Positions 1 through 10,497 of a stretch of 64,000 nucleotides of DNA are shown here, in pieces; the first letter of the stretch is position 1; each line of letters opens with the position of its first letter. The notes beneath the pieces were generated by a model, which was not told where the DNA came from, made no database searches, and saw only the letters and a list, made by a program, of their open reading frames with translations. The stretch is from Linanthus parryae (taxonomy: Eukaryota; Streptophyta; Magnoliopsida; Ericales; Polemoniaceae), in the NCBI GenBank assembly GCA_023055425.1, contig JALGPY010000009.1, positions 53,382,616-53,446,615 of the forward strand, written 5' to 3'. The position numbers and the translations under genes were made by a program.

Positions 1-112
1 TTAATATTGTGTAATAAATAAATAATTTGGAATGTTAAGCTTTCGATTTCCGCTGTTACTTTTAGCATCGCCCTCCCGGTCTTGTCCGAGCCGGATAAGG
101 GGGGTTGTTGCA
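1..112 (+). repeat. 3' end of the 5' LTR of element A
   Basis: These bases match the end of the 3' LTR at about 3643-3754, including the shared block TTTAGCATCGCCCTCCCGGT, and end in GTTGTTGCA directly before the primer-binding site. The rest of this LTR is outside the window. Confidence 0.85.
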
Positions 113-114
113 GG

Positions 115-126
115 TGGTATCAGAGC
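115..126 (+). other. Primer-binding site, initiator Met tRNA type (element A)
   Basis: TGGTATCAGAGC, two bases after the LTR end. This is the usual plant LTR-retrotransposon primer site complementary to the 3' end of initiator methionine tRNA. It fixes the element's orientation as plus. Confidence 0.85.
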
Positions 127-847
127 GTTCGTTCCAGTTTAAAACCTGTAGGGTAACTTTAAATGAACATAGGACAATAATTAAAAATTAGAAAAGCCGA
201 TTGGGTTAAGGGTAGCTTAAGTGTTGGAATTGCTGTTCCACCCACCCTCATCCTTTAGTATTGTTTTGCTTGATAGAACTTCATTGTTTGATTAATTATC
301 GCTGTGACATAAATTGAGAAGTACGGATTAGATTCCGAATTATGGAAGAAGTATTGAGTTGTCTGGAGACAAGTTATTAGTAAGGAATGCTACTCCTGTA
401 ATGGGAAAATGAGATGTGAAAGTTGAAATATGAATTGTGTTTGACGAGTTATATGTGTATCACTGAAAATAGTTATATTTCAGCGTGTTCTGATATGGAT
501 TAACTTGTGTGTTCATTGCTGGATAAATGATACTCCTGTAATGGAGGAAGTTGAGTGTGAATTATAGAAGTTGGATTGTGGATTATGAATGACGTGTTGC
601 TTTAATTGAGATTGCCAAGTTATGCATAAGATTCATATGTGTGACACACAGACGTGATATTTTGTATTTCATATGTGATCATTGTGCATCATTAAGAAGA
701 TATAAACCCTTGAGACTGTGGTAGGATAAGAAACGATATGATAGGTAAAAATATAGGATCACGACTGGTAAACCAGTGCGTTGCTACGTAAGGACGTGTC
801 GGCAAGAATGGATGGCTCTGGATAATAACAGTGTGGAGTACTTCTTC

Positions 848-1160
848 GTTCAGACTAATTGAGCCAAGAAAGTGGCAAACATGAGGCCAGTAGACTTTAC
901 GGAAAAAGAAGATTCCGTAGAGCTAGTACACTGGATCATGAGAATTGACAAGATCCTAAGGGACAATAGAATGTCCTGAAGACCAAAGGGTCGAACTGCG
1001 GAGTATTTTATTTGAAGAAGTGAAGTGAACCTCAGAGGGAGGAACTCACAAGAAACCCTGTTGTCAAGGTCCAACTTTAGCTGGGAAGCACATCAGGCTG
1101 CTCTCAGATCTTGCTTTTGCCATGGCCAGGTGAAAGCAAGGAATTATCAAGAGTTCATTA
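848..1160 (+). pseudogene. Decayed chromovirus gag fragment (element A)
   Basis: Conceptual translation across stops and frameshifts follows the N-terminal half of the gag encoded by element B. Examples are KKVANMRPVDFTEKEDSVEL here against [20 protein letters not shown] in B, then a stretch matching the [15 protein letters not shown] region and the [12 protein letters not shown] region. Several stops and a frameshift near 970-1015 prevent expression. The match ends near 1160, where the deletion of the rest of gag-pol begins. No function is expected beyond being a relic. Confidence 0.75.
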
Positions 1161-1569
1161 ACTCAAAACAAAGAAGTATCTCGAAGTAGAGTATTTCAAA
1201 AGCTTATAAGATTTGGGTGATCAACAGATAAACCAAGACGGGGCCACTTCGGCATAGGAATCACAGGAGTCAACAGCAGTATGGAAATTAGTAACTCGGG
1301 GATCGACAAAAAAGGAATACACGTGTTTATAATGTTCTTAATTGTGAAACCTAACAACCCAATGAGATTATGACCACTTAAGTAGATAGACGTGTCTACG
1401 ACTTTATTTGATGTTTTGTATGTTACAGAAGATGGATATTTGCTATGATTTGCTGTGTGAAATAACTTGCATGCTGTGTGATCTTGACTCTGATAGATAA
1501 TTGCTTGATAGATTGTCTGAGTATCTTGGTTAGTTGTGTGATTTTAGCTTCGAGGACGAAGCTCCGTTT

Positions 1570-1582
1570 AAGGGGGGAAGGA
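1570..1582 (+). other. Polypurine tract of element A
   Basis: AAGGGGGGAAGGA lies directly before the TG that opens the 3' LTR. Element B has the same tract in the other orientation (22987-23000), also followed by TGTAATACCCC. It marks plus-strand DNA priming. Confidence 0.85.
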
Positions 1583-3754
1583 TGTAATACCCCGTCTAAT
1601 TAGCAAGGGTAAAGAAGTAATTTTGAAAGTTAAATAAGAAATTAATTGAGAAAAAAATAGGTTGGGTAAATTATTCCAAATTTTATAGCTAGGAAATTCT
1701 TGTGAGATTTAAGAAAACATTATATTAGAGTGAATTAATTTTAGAAGGCTAAAAAGAATTTTAGTTGCAAAATAATATTCGGGTAATTTATCCAGTTATA
1801 TTTGTGTAAAATTTTATGAAAAGTATTACGGTAGTATTCGGGAATTAATACGTAGTGTTTCGTAAATTTTAGCGCGTGTACGACCACCGCGAGACGTGGT
1901 AGGCATGATACACCCAATTACCCTAATAACTAATGCTTCAACCACACCTAAACAATTCCCAATTTCCATTATTTAATAAAAACCATTTTTCTAGCAACTT
2001 CATCTCCTTCCTTTGCCTTCACGGCAAAGAAGTTGAAGCCGCCTCCTACACACCGCCTCCTAAATCACCGCCCAACTCTCTCTATAAAAACTCCCACCCT
2101 CTTCCCCTGGCACAGAGAACAGCCACCAGCCACCCTCAAAACCACCTTCACATCATCACCACCACCTCCGTTGGAGCTCTCGGCGAAGTAAACCACCACC
2201 ACGACCTCTATCACTCCCACCACTCTGCTTCCTCTCTCTCTCACTCTCACTTTCTCTATGTTCTCTGAGAACGAAAGTAGCAACAGGGGCAGCGAGAGAA
2301 GCGGCCAATGACCACCACCAACAGCCACCATCTTCCCCGTTGGGAACCACCACTGAGAGGCCAACCAAGAAGCAAACCCAGAGATCTATCTCTCGCTTCC
2401 CTTACGCGTACCTATCTGCTCTCCCTCCTAACCTCCTCTGCCCAGAGTAGAGGACACACAGAAGCAGCGGCGGTGCAGAGCCACTCCCGCCACCCCGACC
2501 TCCATTAAAGTCGACCAACTTTTTCGGTGAAGCTCCTAAGCGCCACCCAGCACCTGAGTTGCTTCCAGTAGGCTCCTAGGGCCCAAACCAGATCAGTAGG
2601 AGGCTCAGAACAGGTTGAGGAAGCCATTAAAGCCGGCCAAGAAGCTCAACTCCGGCGACTCCGACGTCAAACTCTGACCCGACTTCTTGACGGTTTCCGA
2701 CCATTTTTTGCCTAGACGACATGTTCATAAACAAGGATGACAAACGTTCGTAGGAGGTTTAAGTGCAAATTGTTGTGGAGTAAGGTAAGTGAACATGCCA
2801 AGACATGCGTGCCAAGCTCCTTTCGTGTCGCAAGTTGATTTTAATAGTTGTCTCGAAAAGTGCTTGTTATTTATTTACATGTTTATTACCGATTTTCTTA
2901 CATTTTAAAGAAGCTGTTTTGTTGATATTGTCACACGAAATGTAATAATAATGCATAATTAACGTAAAGTGGAAAGAGTTGTACGGGAGAAGCGTATTAT
3001 TGCCGTGTTGACTTCATTCACTCGGCCTGTGATTAGATTGGTCGTGTTGGCTTCAATCACCCGACCCGTATTATTTTTACCCGGTCGCAACCTGCCGGGT
3101 CGCTCCATGTAGTCACCTCTCTGGCCGCAAGAAGTCTTAGGGGGCTGCCAGCAGTTAAGTTCATGGATGCTAGTGATAGAATATTATATTCTTCCCCGTA
3201 TCAACAAAGTTAATAATACAGTTTCTCTGAGACTTGGATATTTACAAAAGAAAAGTAGAAAGAGATTGTGACTAACTTTCCCCGTTTGAAAGTTGAGAAA
3301 GAAAGTTAAAGAAAGAGAAGTTTACATTTGAGATCCTACTTTATTCTTCAAGTTCAATGTTTTATAGTTTATTCCTCTTTGTTATTGTTATGAAAAGTAA
3401 GCAAGCCTCATCTTCTGTTTTACGAGCTTGGGTGTCACTTACTCAGTATTTTCATGCTGATTTTGAAAACTGCAGTTCCTGTTTCCTTCCCACCGTAGGT
3501 TTAGGATCCGAAGATTAAGGGGTAGCCGGGAACGAGACTCACCTAGAAGGACATCGTCAATAGTAGAATCTAGTGTAGCTAGCTAAGAATAATGTAGCAG
3601 TTTTGAAAACGCTTGTGTAATATCTATAGGCTTTTGTGATGTTTAATATTGTGTAATAAATAAATAATTTGGGATGTTATGCTTTCGATTTCTGCCGTTA
3701 CTTTTAGCATCGCCCTCCCGGTCTTTTCCGATCCGGATAAGGGCGGTTGTTGCA
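1583..3754 (+). repeat. 3' LTR of element A (2172 bp)
   Basis: The LTR begins TGTAATACCCC and ends GGTTGTTGCA. A TATA-like box (TATAAAAA, 2083-2090) marks the probable U3/R boundary. A CT-rich and CA-rich leader follows and gives rise to meaningless open frames. A donor-like AAG/GTAAGT at 2784/2785 and an acceptor-like CACCGTAG ending at 3498 fall at the same relative places as in the LTRs of B and C, so the leader may be spliced. It is shorter than the 2.9-kb LTRs of B and is a separate subfamily. Confidence 0.85.
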
Positions 3755-3946
3755 CCAGCAGTTGCGGTCTGGGGGAAAAAAGCTTCCATCAATGATTATT
3801 TTGAATTTACCTGCATTAGAAGGGATCCAATTAGTGTCAGTATTGATCTGAGCTACTGAAGTATCACCATTCTTTTGAAAAGCTTGGTTAACTTCAGTAG
3901 CAAACTTAATAGCTCTATAAACACATTCATGAGGATTCGCTTTTTT

Positions 3947-4198
3947 TTAAATGAATTCATTTCTCAGAATCCAAATGTACCGGAGTGTGCACAGGAAAAT
4001 GTCTTTCCACTTAAGATTTTGAAACACTGAAGATTTATCTTTCATGCTGGCATTCATCCAACCAAAAAAGTGGTTGAAAAACCTGGGTTTTAAACCACTG
4101 AAATTAGCCATTTTATTCCATACTGATTTGGTGCAGTCAGAGTTTTTGAAAAGGTGTTCACAACTTTCCACATAACTGTTACAAAAAGTACACATCAC
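3947..4198 (-). pseudogene. LINE reverse-transcriptase zinc-binding (zf-RVT) fragment
   Basis: The minus strand encodes about 80 residues with the layout of the zinc-binding tail of plant L1 ORF2: CTFCNSYVESCEHLF, then a tryptophan in VWNKM, then a WILRNE end like the WELWGLRN segment of the intact-looking LINE at 50618-55787. No RT core or RNase H accompanies it. It is a short scrap, probably from a truncated or degraded LINE. The flanks 3755-3946 and 4254-4764 show no recognisable gene. Confidence 0.55.
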
Positions 4199-4253
4199 AG
4201 TTTTTTAAAAGGTGTTCACAACTTTCCACATAACTGTTACAAATAGTACACAT
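4149..4253. repeat. Short tandem duplication (period about 58 bp)
   Basis: The block starting AAAAGGTGTTCACAACTTTC and running to GTACACAT occurs at about 4149-4195 and again at 4207-4253 with one visible mismatch. It overlaps the end of the LINE fragment and looks like a small local duplication. Confidence 0.8.
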
Positions 4254-4764
4254 TCCATTACGACCTCAGGTTTGAAATAAAGACACAGTCACCATTTCAG
4301 TTTGGTGAATGACACTTTTACTGCTTATGCCTGCCAAACTTTAGGGCAGTTACACCCTAATTTGTAATATTAGATCCTCTAAGAGGACAGACTTGTCTTT
4401 AAAGCTACAATCAAATTATCAATGACTGAATTCCGCCTACCGACTAAAGACAACTCAATTAGGGAGTGTTAGTGACCTGAAATTTGGTACAGAGAAGGGA
4501 TGAAAGTGTCATTTCCCTAACTGTAAGGTGATCAATGTATCTTTATGTGAAACCTGAGGTGGTAAAAGTGTCTATTTCTTCCCACAAAAGCGATTCAGAA
4601 CCAATCTGTCTTTCAAAGGCGCGGAAGGACATGGACGATAGTGAGAAAGAAGAGGGAACATAGAGGAGATTGAGCAAATTATTGCCACCAAAATCACTCA
4701 TGCGCGTTCACGAAGCCGTAACCACCCACAATCAACACAATCTGTATATTTCTAAGCCTTAACT

Positions 4765-5220
4765 ATGGAATCTACGTGTTCGGTTTTCATGAACACACTC
4801 TTTGTTACAGATTGGATTCTACCTAAGGTCAGTATGTTCGGTCAAGTTACTTTATTCACTCAGGTCAGGTTATTAATTTTTATTATTTCAGGATTTTCAT
4901 TGTTTTTCAATGTTTGATTTAGTTCAGAGGTTTGTTTTCGGGATGTTGGCACCTTCACATGAAACTATTTGATTCATCAATCTGTTTATGTATGTGCAAT
5001 ATTTCACTATTACATGGAATTTCTGAATGTAACATTTTCATTTTATTTATAGCCATGTCAAAGTATGAATGCTAATTCAGTACCAGGATTTGAAAGTTTG
5101 AAGTCTTTTCTTGAGTCTAATGATCACCAGGAAAACACAAAACACATTTTGCCTAAAGATCATCCCTTATGGGAGGTCAAGATCCATAAAAAAATGTTTG
5201 GACCTTTTCGCTTCAAGTGA
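4765..5220 (+). CDS. Candidate small spliced ORF, unknown (76 aa)
   Basis: I do not recognise this. An ATG at 4765 opens 21 codons (MESTCSVFMNTL...) ending at 4827 before a donor-like G/GTCAGT. An acceptor-like TTTATTTATAG ends at 5052. The next 55 codons (5053-5217) stay in the same phase, have ordinary composition (for example HILPKDHPLWEVKIHKKMFG) and end in TGA at 5218. The inferred intron is 225 bp. Upstream 4660-4764 could be a leader. It may be the 5' remnant of a host gene broken by later insertions (the copia element starts 200 bp downstream), a captured fragment, or chance. No domain, signal peptide or membrane segment is evident. Confidence 0.25.
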
Positions 5221-5418
5221 ACTTGACCTCTTTGTTCAGATCTAAATGGCATAGAGCAACTTATAAGAAAAACTACTGAAAAGGCTATGGTGGGTTTGTA
5301 CTGAATTAGGACTTATGTGGGGTTGATTTCTCAAATGTTTGGGAATCGTAGTCGAACACTAGAATTTGATGTTTCATTCTCGAACACTATATTAGAATTC
5401 AGTTGAAAATATAGTGGA

Positions 5419-5624
5419 TGTTATGAAATATGTTATTGGACTGATGTGAATATCCACCACATAGTTGGGTATATTTTGTATAATTATATTCTGGTCCACA
5501 AACCCACCTAATGCCTATATAAGGAGGCTTAGCGTTGGAGAATAATACACATCTCAATACCACTCTCCCCACACTATTGTCTCTCTCTTTATTTCTAGTC
5601 TCTCTCAATTCTCGTTTCACAACA
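5419..5624 (+). repeat. 5' LTR of the short copia-type element
   Basis: 206 bp, TG...CA ends. It contains the TATA-like CCTATATAAGG at about 5514-5524, followed by a CT-rich stretch before the LTR end. It is near-identical to the 3' copy. Confidence 0.9.
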
Positions 5625-7084
5625 CGTTATCAGCACGATAACTCTACCAAATCTACCAAGAGAGATTCAAAGATTCAAGCCGAAAAAAGAAGTCATGCCA
5701 GATCTACAGAAGAGATGTCTAAAACGCCTAAAACGCTTGTTATTATCAAACCTAATGAATAGGTCGCGTTCCTTGTTCTTTATTTTGGTTTACTTTTATG
5801 CACTTAAATTTTATGTACTCCGTTTTTTTTATCTCCTGAAGAGGTTTCGTAGTGGCTATTGGCATTCATGTATAGCCATGTAATTTGTTCTTGGAGTAAC
5901 GAATTACATCCAATTACTCATAACCCGTAGTTAATGTTCATAACCTGAAGTTTTGAAATATTATAAATACTGATGTCCTGAAGAGATTGCTACAGCTTAA
6001 ATAAATATCAACCCTCCTGAAGAGGTTATACTATGTTTATTCTTGTATCATATACGTTTTTTTTATCTTGTCTATTATTTTTCCGTTTATACGCCTGTAA
6101 TTGATTCACATAGAGCATCCAGAAGATGTTCTTAGTCCATGAGTTTGATTGGACCTAAGCTATGTGTATGCTTATAAGTCATATTTTCATACCAGAAGTT
6201 ATGAAAATTATGAAGATGTTTATAACATGGACTTGTAAAATAACATCAAAAGATTTCCCTGAAGAGAGAATCTACAACCAGTCACCTTTAAATAAAAATA
6301 TTGACATTTACGTCTCTTTTTGGGTTTCTTTAAGAAACTTTGATTAGAGAACTACGGCGTCCAAGAGATTGCTTATTGTCAATATTTTAATTTTAATTTG
6401 ACGATTGAGTTAAACAAAGTACATATGAGACAAATTGATGCTTGAAGCACCTACAAAGTATCATTATGGTTATGATCATATTGCTCATGTCATGAGGGGG
6501 AGAATGGGTCCTATTGCATGACGTGAGCCAAAATATCATTGTCTCTACGGGTATGTACTAATGCAAAATTCCAATAAAATGGATAGCTTCTCGACTAATG
6601 GGTGTCGATTTGGGTATACACTTTAAGCATAAAATGGTTGCTTGTGTACATATGTTGATCCTCCAGAACAGGAACATAAATCAAAGCATCCAAAATAATT
6701 TGAGATATGGTTAAAATGCTCTACAAATTAAGTACACAAGATTCTGAAGAAATCTTGGGTGTTCATATATACATCATCATAATGGATCAAAACCAACGTT
6801 GGTAATTGAATAGCCGTGGGAGAGGCTCATAGCTCGGGAAGTAGCTAAAGATACCGTAATACAATAGTATGATCCTATTAATGATGATGATACAATTGAG
6901 GAAGCGCTATATAAATCATGTGATTATTTTATGGGAAAAATGTTGACTAAATAGTTATTGGCCAAAACAAAGTCAACACACGCATAAACTATTGCTCGGG
7001 TTACATAAATATGTAGAGCAAAACGTATAGTACTCAAAGTACTAACAACCCGAAGCAGAAATTACTATATATGTGAATACTACA

Positions 7085-7247
7085 CATCTGCTGTTAAGTG
7101 TGGGATCCATGTAGATATTACAAATCCGCTACCAAGCGTGGGATATGTCCGCTATTAAGCGTGGGACTTATGTTTGGGATATATGTCTGCTGTTAAGCGT
7201 GGGACTTATGTTTGGGGTTATGTCCGTTTTAAGCGTGGGACTTGTAA
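7085..7247 (+). repeat. Imperfect tandem repeats with core TTAAGCGTGGGACTTATG
   Basis: About five spaced copies of a CTGYTATTAAGCGTGGGA-like unit occur in the interior of the short copia-type element. Spacing is irregular (about 25-45 bp) and units vary. No coding sense is apparent. Confidence 0.7.
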
Positions 7248-7839
7248 AATGAGAAACATGATATATATGGGTCATGATAAATTCTCATTAATATAATCTT
7301 CTCGTGGTGAGAATGATAATAATGTTGTATTAGTCTCGGGGACTAAGGAACAACAAAATATGGATTGAAAAGTAACTAGTTACAATACGATCGTATGAAT
7401 CACAAATTTGTAAAATTCCATGGAGGTTGGTTCCCATGAGAAAATATTTGCCTGAAGCAAATTGAATGTATACACTCGCGAGTATTTTTAGGTGCATATG
7501 CATTTTATTATGTTTATGTAATTGTGAATTATTAGATTTTGGTCTTGCATTGGTTTTGTTTGTCAGGTACAAAGGTGTTACCAAGAGGGGAAAAACCAAT
7601 CCAAATACGGCGCTCTTTTTCCTTCGCTATGCTTTTTGTCCCACAAGGTTTTTCCAAGCAATGTTTTAACGAGGCTGCAAAAAATATTAAGATGCGTTCC
7701 AGAAGAATGTCATCACCAATGCCGAGCAAATAGAATTCACCGATGTACTCTTTTTTCTTAGTCATTGATTTTTTTCCCACTGGGTTTTTCATGACAAGGT
7801 TTTAATGAGGCAACGTAGTGGTGAATATTCAAGGGGGAG

Positions 7840-8045
7840 TGTTATGAAATATGTTATTGGACTGATGTGAATATCCACCACATATTTGAGTGTATTTTGT
7901 TTAATTATATTCTGGTCCACAAGCCCACCTAATGCCTATATAAGGAGGCTTATGGTTGGAGAATAATACACATCTCAATACCACTCTCCCCACACTATTT
8001 TCTCTCTCTTTATTTCTAGTCTCTCTCAATTCTCATTTCACAACA
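7840..8045 (+). repeat. 3' LTR of the short copia-type element
   Basis: 206 bp, preceded by the purine tract AAGGGGGAG (7831-7839) and followed by the GTGGA target duplication. The TATA-like box is retained. Confidence 0.9.
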
Positions 8046-8449
8046 GTGGAAATAAATTTTTAAATTTTCGTTGACTTGTACTCCTATTATTGGCAACAAA
8101 CCTATACAGCGGATTGTAGGAACTACCCCTCTTAACATGGCAAATTCTTATTGCCAAGTGGAAATATTTTATTTGAAAATTACGTTGACTTTTTTTGTTG
8201 TCAACGAAAATTACGTTGACTTGGACTCCTATTATTGCCAATATTTTGTCAATTATAAGATATAGATATGCCACATTTTTTTAGGAAATCATCAAATCAG
8301 TATTGCCATGATTTACTGCAATCTCTAATACAATAAATAATTAATTCATTTCTGGTCCAGTAAGAACTTCTCATGTCAATAGTCTATAGGAGCTCCCACA
8401 ACTCCGTCTATAGAAAATTCTTGTCCAAATTTAATCATTACTTTTTATT

Positions 8450-9203
8450 AGGGCTGTAAACGAGTCGAGCCGAACCAAATTTCTCTTGTTTGGGTTTGGC
8501 TCGTTTAACTTGGCGGCTAAACTAGTCGAACACGAACTCTAGTCGAACAAAAAAATCTTGTTTGAGTTCGGCTCGTTTAGGGCTCGAGTTGTTCGTTGTT
8601 CGGCTCGTGGCTCGTTTAACTAGCTCGTTTACGGCTCGAATTGGGTTTGACGAACTTGTATATCTCTTGAATAAATATGATAATAAGTAATTCTTGAATT
8701 TAAATATCACGTTGTTATTATCTCAAATGAAATGTGTAAAGGGAAAAATAACATCAAAGGTATTGATATAGAGATATGCATTATTTGTGTTAATGATAGA
8801 CTCAAAGTATCTAGTTTGATTTTTATATAGAAAAATAATAAAATTTAAAGTAAATATTTATGGTATGATAAATTATAGGATTTCTTTTTTCAATCCTCAT
8901 TAAGAGGTCAAACTGCTATAAAATAAGATTCAACACTAATTATGCATGACTTTGGAAAATTAGTCATAAAGAAGATAAAAATAATTTAATCTTTCTTCTA
9001 ACTACATATACATATATATTTATATAATTTGTTCGCGAACATTAACGAACGAGCCTCTTGTTTGGCTCGTGTTCGGCTCGTTTAGCAAACGAACACATTT
9101 TCATGTTTGAGTTTGTTTGATTAATAATTCGGATCAAACACGAACGAGCTTTTACCGAATCGAACACGAGTTGTTCGCGAATGGCTTGGTTCGTTTACAG
9201 CCA
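8450..9203. mobile_element. MULE-like MITE with perfect 11-bp target duplication
   Basis: The 754-bp unit starts AGGGCTGTAAACGAGTCGAG and ends TCGTTTACAGCCA, so its ends are inverted (GGCTGTAAACGA on both). TACTTTTTATT occurs at 8439-8449 and again at 9204-9214. An 11-bp duplication is in the range made by Mutator-like transposases, and the unit has no transposase frame. Subterminal regions on both sides are packed with GGCTCGTTTA and TTCGGCTCG motifs in both orientations, while the centre is AT-rich. A related truncated copy seems to lie at 44664-44790 in an SKS intron. Confidence 0.85.
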
Positions 9204-9549
9204 TACTTTTTATTTCAATCAAAAAAAAAATCTAAATTGTTATTTCGAGAAACATTAATGGGGTATAAGTTTTATTTTACTGTATGACAGTGCAAAACTT
9301 GCAGTTAACAATATAGATCTCAAGATGTTTTTAAGGATGGCAATGCAGTCCGCTCCGATCCAAGATCCGGGGTGATCCAACCCTAATGTAGAGATCCAAA
9401 TTCGATCCATTTGCCTTTCGGTCGATTTTGGATCACAAATATGCGGTCCGCTGGGATTTCAGATCGGATTCGGATTATATATCTAAATATCCGATGATCT
9501 GACCCGATTCGATATATACAAAATAGTAGTATATGATAATCCGACCGAC

Positions 9550-9653
9550 CCGAAATATATGTAGTATATATAATTATGTAATACAATTATAATTATATAA
9601 TATAATCATATATATAATTATATAAAACAATATGATGACATATATAATTATAT
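9550..9653. repeat. TA-rich low-complexity stretch
   Basis: About 100 bp of ATATAATTATATAAT-like sequence lies between the outer MITE's left arm and the inner MITE. Confidence 0.8.
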
Positions 9654-10068
9654 TTAGGCCTGGCAATTTGCGGGTCGGGTCGAGCCGTGTCGGGTTATTA
9701 ACTGGTTGACCCGAACTTGACCAATTTATTCCCGTGTCGCGTTTGTGTAGACCCATTTTGACCCGCCGGGTTGCAGGTTCGTGTTGCGTTCGTGTCGGGT
9801 CATCATGTCGACCCATGTATTGTTCAGATTTCGTCTATGTGGCTTCCTAAAATAATGCCAACGGTGAAAAAGATTGTTAATGTTGTGTTAGGTGAGTTGA
9901 AAGGGGTTGTTTTCGGGTTGTCCAGGTTGACCCTAAACCGACCCATTTATTTTCGTGTCGATTTTGGGTCGACCCGTTAGTGACCCGTTGCGGGTTCGTG
10001 TCGACCTAAACCCGCTAACTTCGTGTCATTTTTGAGGCGTGTTGTCGTGTCGAATATTGCCAGCCCTA
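9654..10068. mobile_element. Inner MITE (GGGTCG/CGACCC-rich)
   Basis: The unit starts TTTAGGCCTGGCAATTTGCG and ends with ATTGCCAGCCCTAAA, giving inverted ends of the form TTTAGGSCTGGCAATWT. It carries many GGGTCG/TCGTGTCG motifs, which differ from the GATCC motifs of the surrounding unit. I could not find a convincing target duplication, so exact limits are approximate. Confidence 0.6.
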
Positions 10069-10497
10069 AATTCGACCCGATCCGATTCATGATCCGTTTT
10101 TTATGGATCGAATTCGGACTTTCTGGATGATTCGTTATATGATCCGATCCGGATCCGATCTGGATCCAATCTGGATCTGAACGGATTCGGTCCAAGGAAA
10201 ATTATTTCGGGTTGGATCGGATTATGCACAAATTCGATACAAACCCGATCCGTTGCTATGCCTAGATGTTTCTGCATTTGATATTAGAGAGTAATCTAAA
10301 GTAATCCAAATTACCAGATGTAGATCAGAATTCCAATATAATTCCAAATCTTAATTTATAATAATACAAAATCCAGATTTACCCCTTTGATTATGGGGTC
10401 ACAATTATAATACAAAACTCTTCACTCAATTGAAAGCTACACAACCACTCATTGATGAGGAATTGGAGCAGAATAAAACATGTGGTAACTGATGGCT

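Larger units (their letters stand above)
1..3754 (+). mobile_element. Element A: internally deleted Tekay-like chromovirus (Ty3/gypsy)
   Basis: The left edge of the window cuts this element. What remains is the last 112 bp of the 5' LTR, a primer-binding site, about 1.45 kb of interior, a polypurine tract and a full 3' LTR (1583-3754) that starts TGTAATACCCC and ends GTTGTTGCA. The interior keeps a decayed gag piece and the last stretch before the polypurine tract; protease, RT, RNase H and integrase are gone. LTR ends, primer site and gag all match element B (20070-40430), so the family call rests on B, whose integrase tail carries the chromodomain-like segment typical of Tekay/Del. The left target duplication lies outside the window. 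Non-autonomous remnant. Confidence 0.85.
5419..8045 (+). mobile_element. Complete short Ty1/copia-type element with perfect 5-bp target duplication
   Basis: Two 206-bp direct repeats (5419-5624 and 7840-8045), each TGTTATGAAA...TTTCACAACA, bound a 2.2-kb interior. GTGGA precedes the left LTR (5414-5418) and follows the right one (8046-8050), so insertion by an integrase is directly supported. The LTRs differ at about 9 of 206 positions by eye. The 5' LTR is followed by CGTTATCAGCACGATAAC, a primer-site-like sequence seen in several plant copia elements, and the 3' LTR is preceded by the purine tract AAGGGGGAG. No intact gag or pol frame remains and I could not place any pol domain. It is non-autonomous or strongly decayed. 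Copia assignment is from LTR and primer-site style only. Confidence 0.85.
9334..10263. mobile_element. Outer MULE-like MITE (GATCC/GATCG-rich), interrupted by an inner MITE
   Basis: Ends are AGGATGGCAA and TTGCTATGCCT, which are imperfect inverted repeats. Flanking 11-mers AGATGTTTTTA (9323-9333) and AGATGTTTCTG (10264-10274) agree at 9 of 11 positions and are taken as the target duplication. Subterminal DNA is full of GATCCG/CGGATC words, a pattern typical of non-coding plant MULE-like MITEs. The inner unit at about 9654-10068 splits it. Confidence 0.65.

Noticed and set aside
5695..6347. Short frames in the short copia-type element as gag
   Set aside because: Frames of about 60 residues showed no gag, zinc knuckle or protease motif, and no continuous alignment to copia gag could be made.
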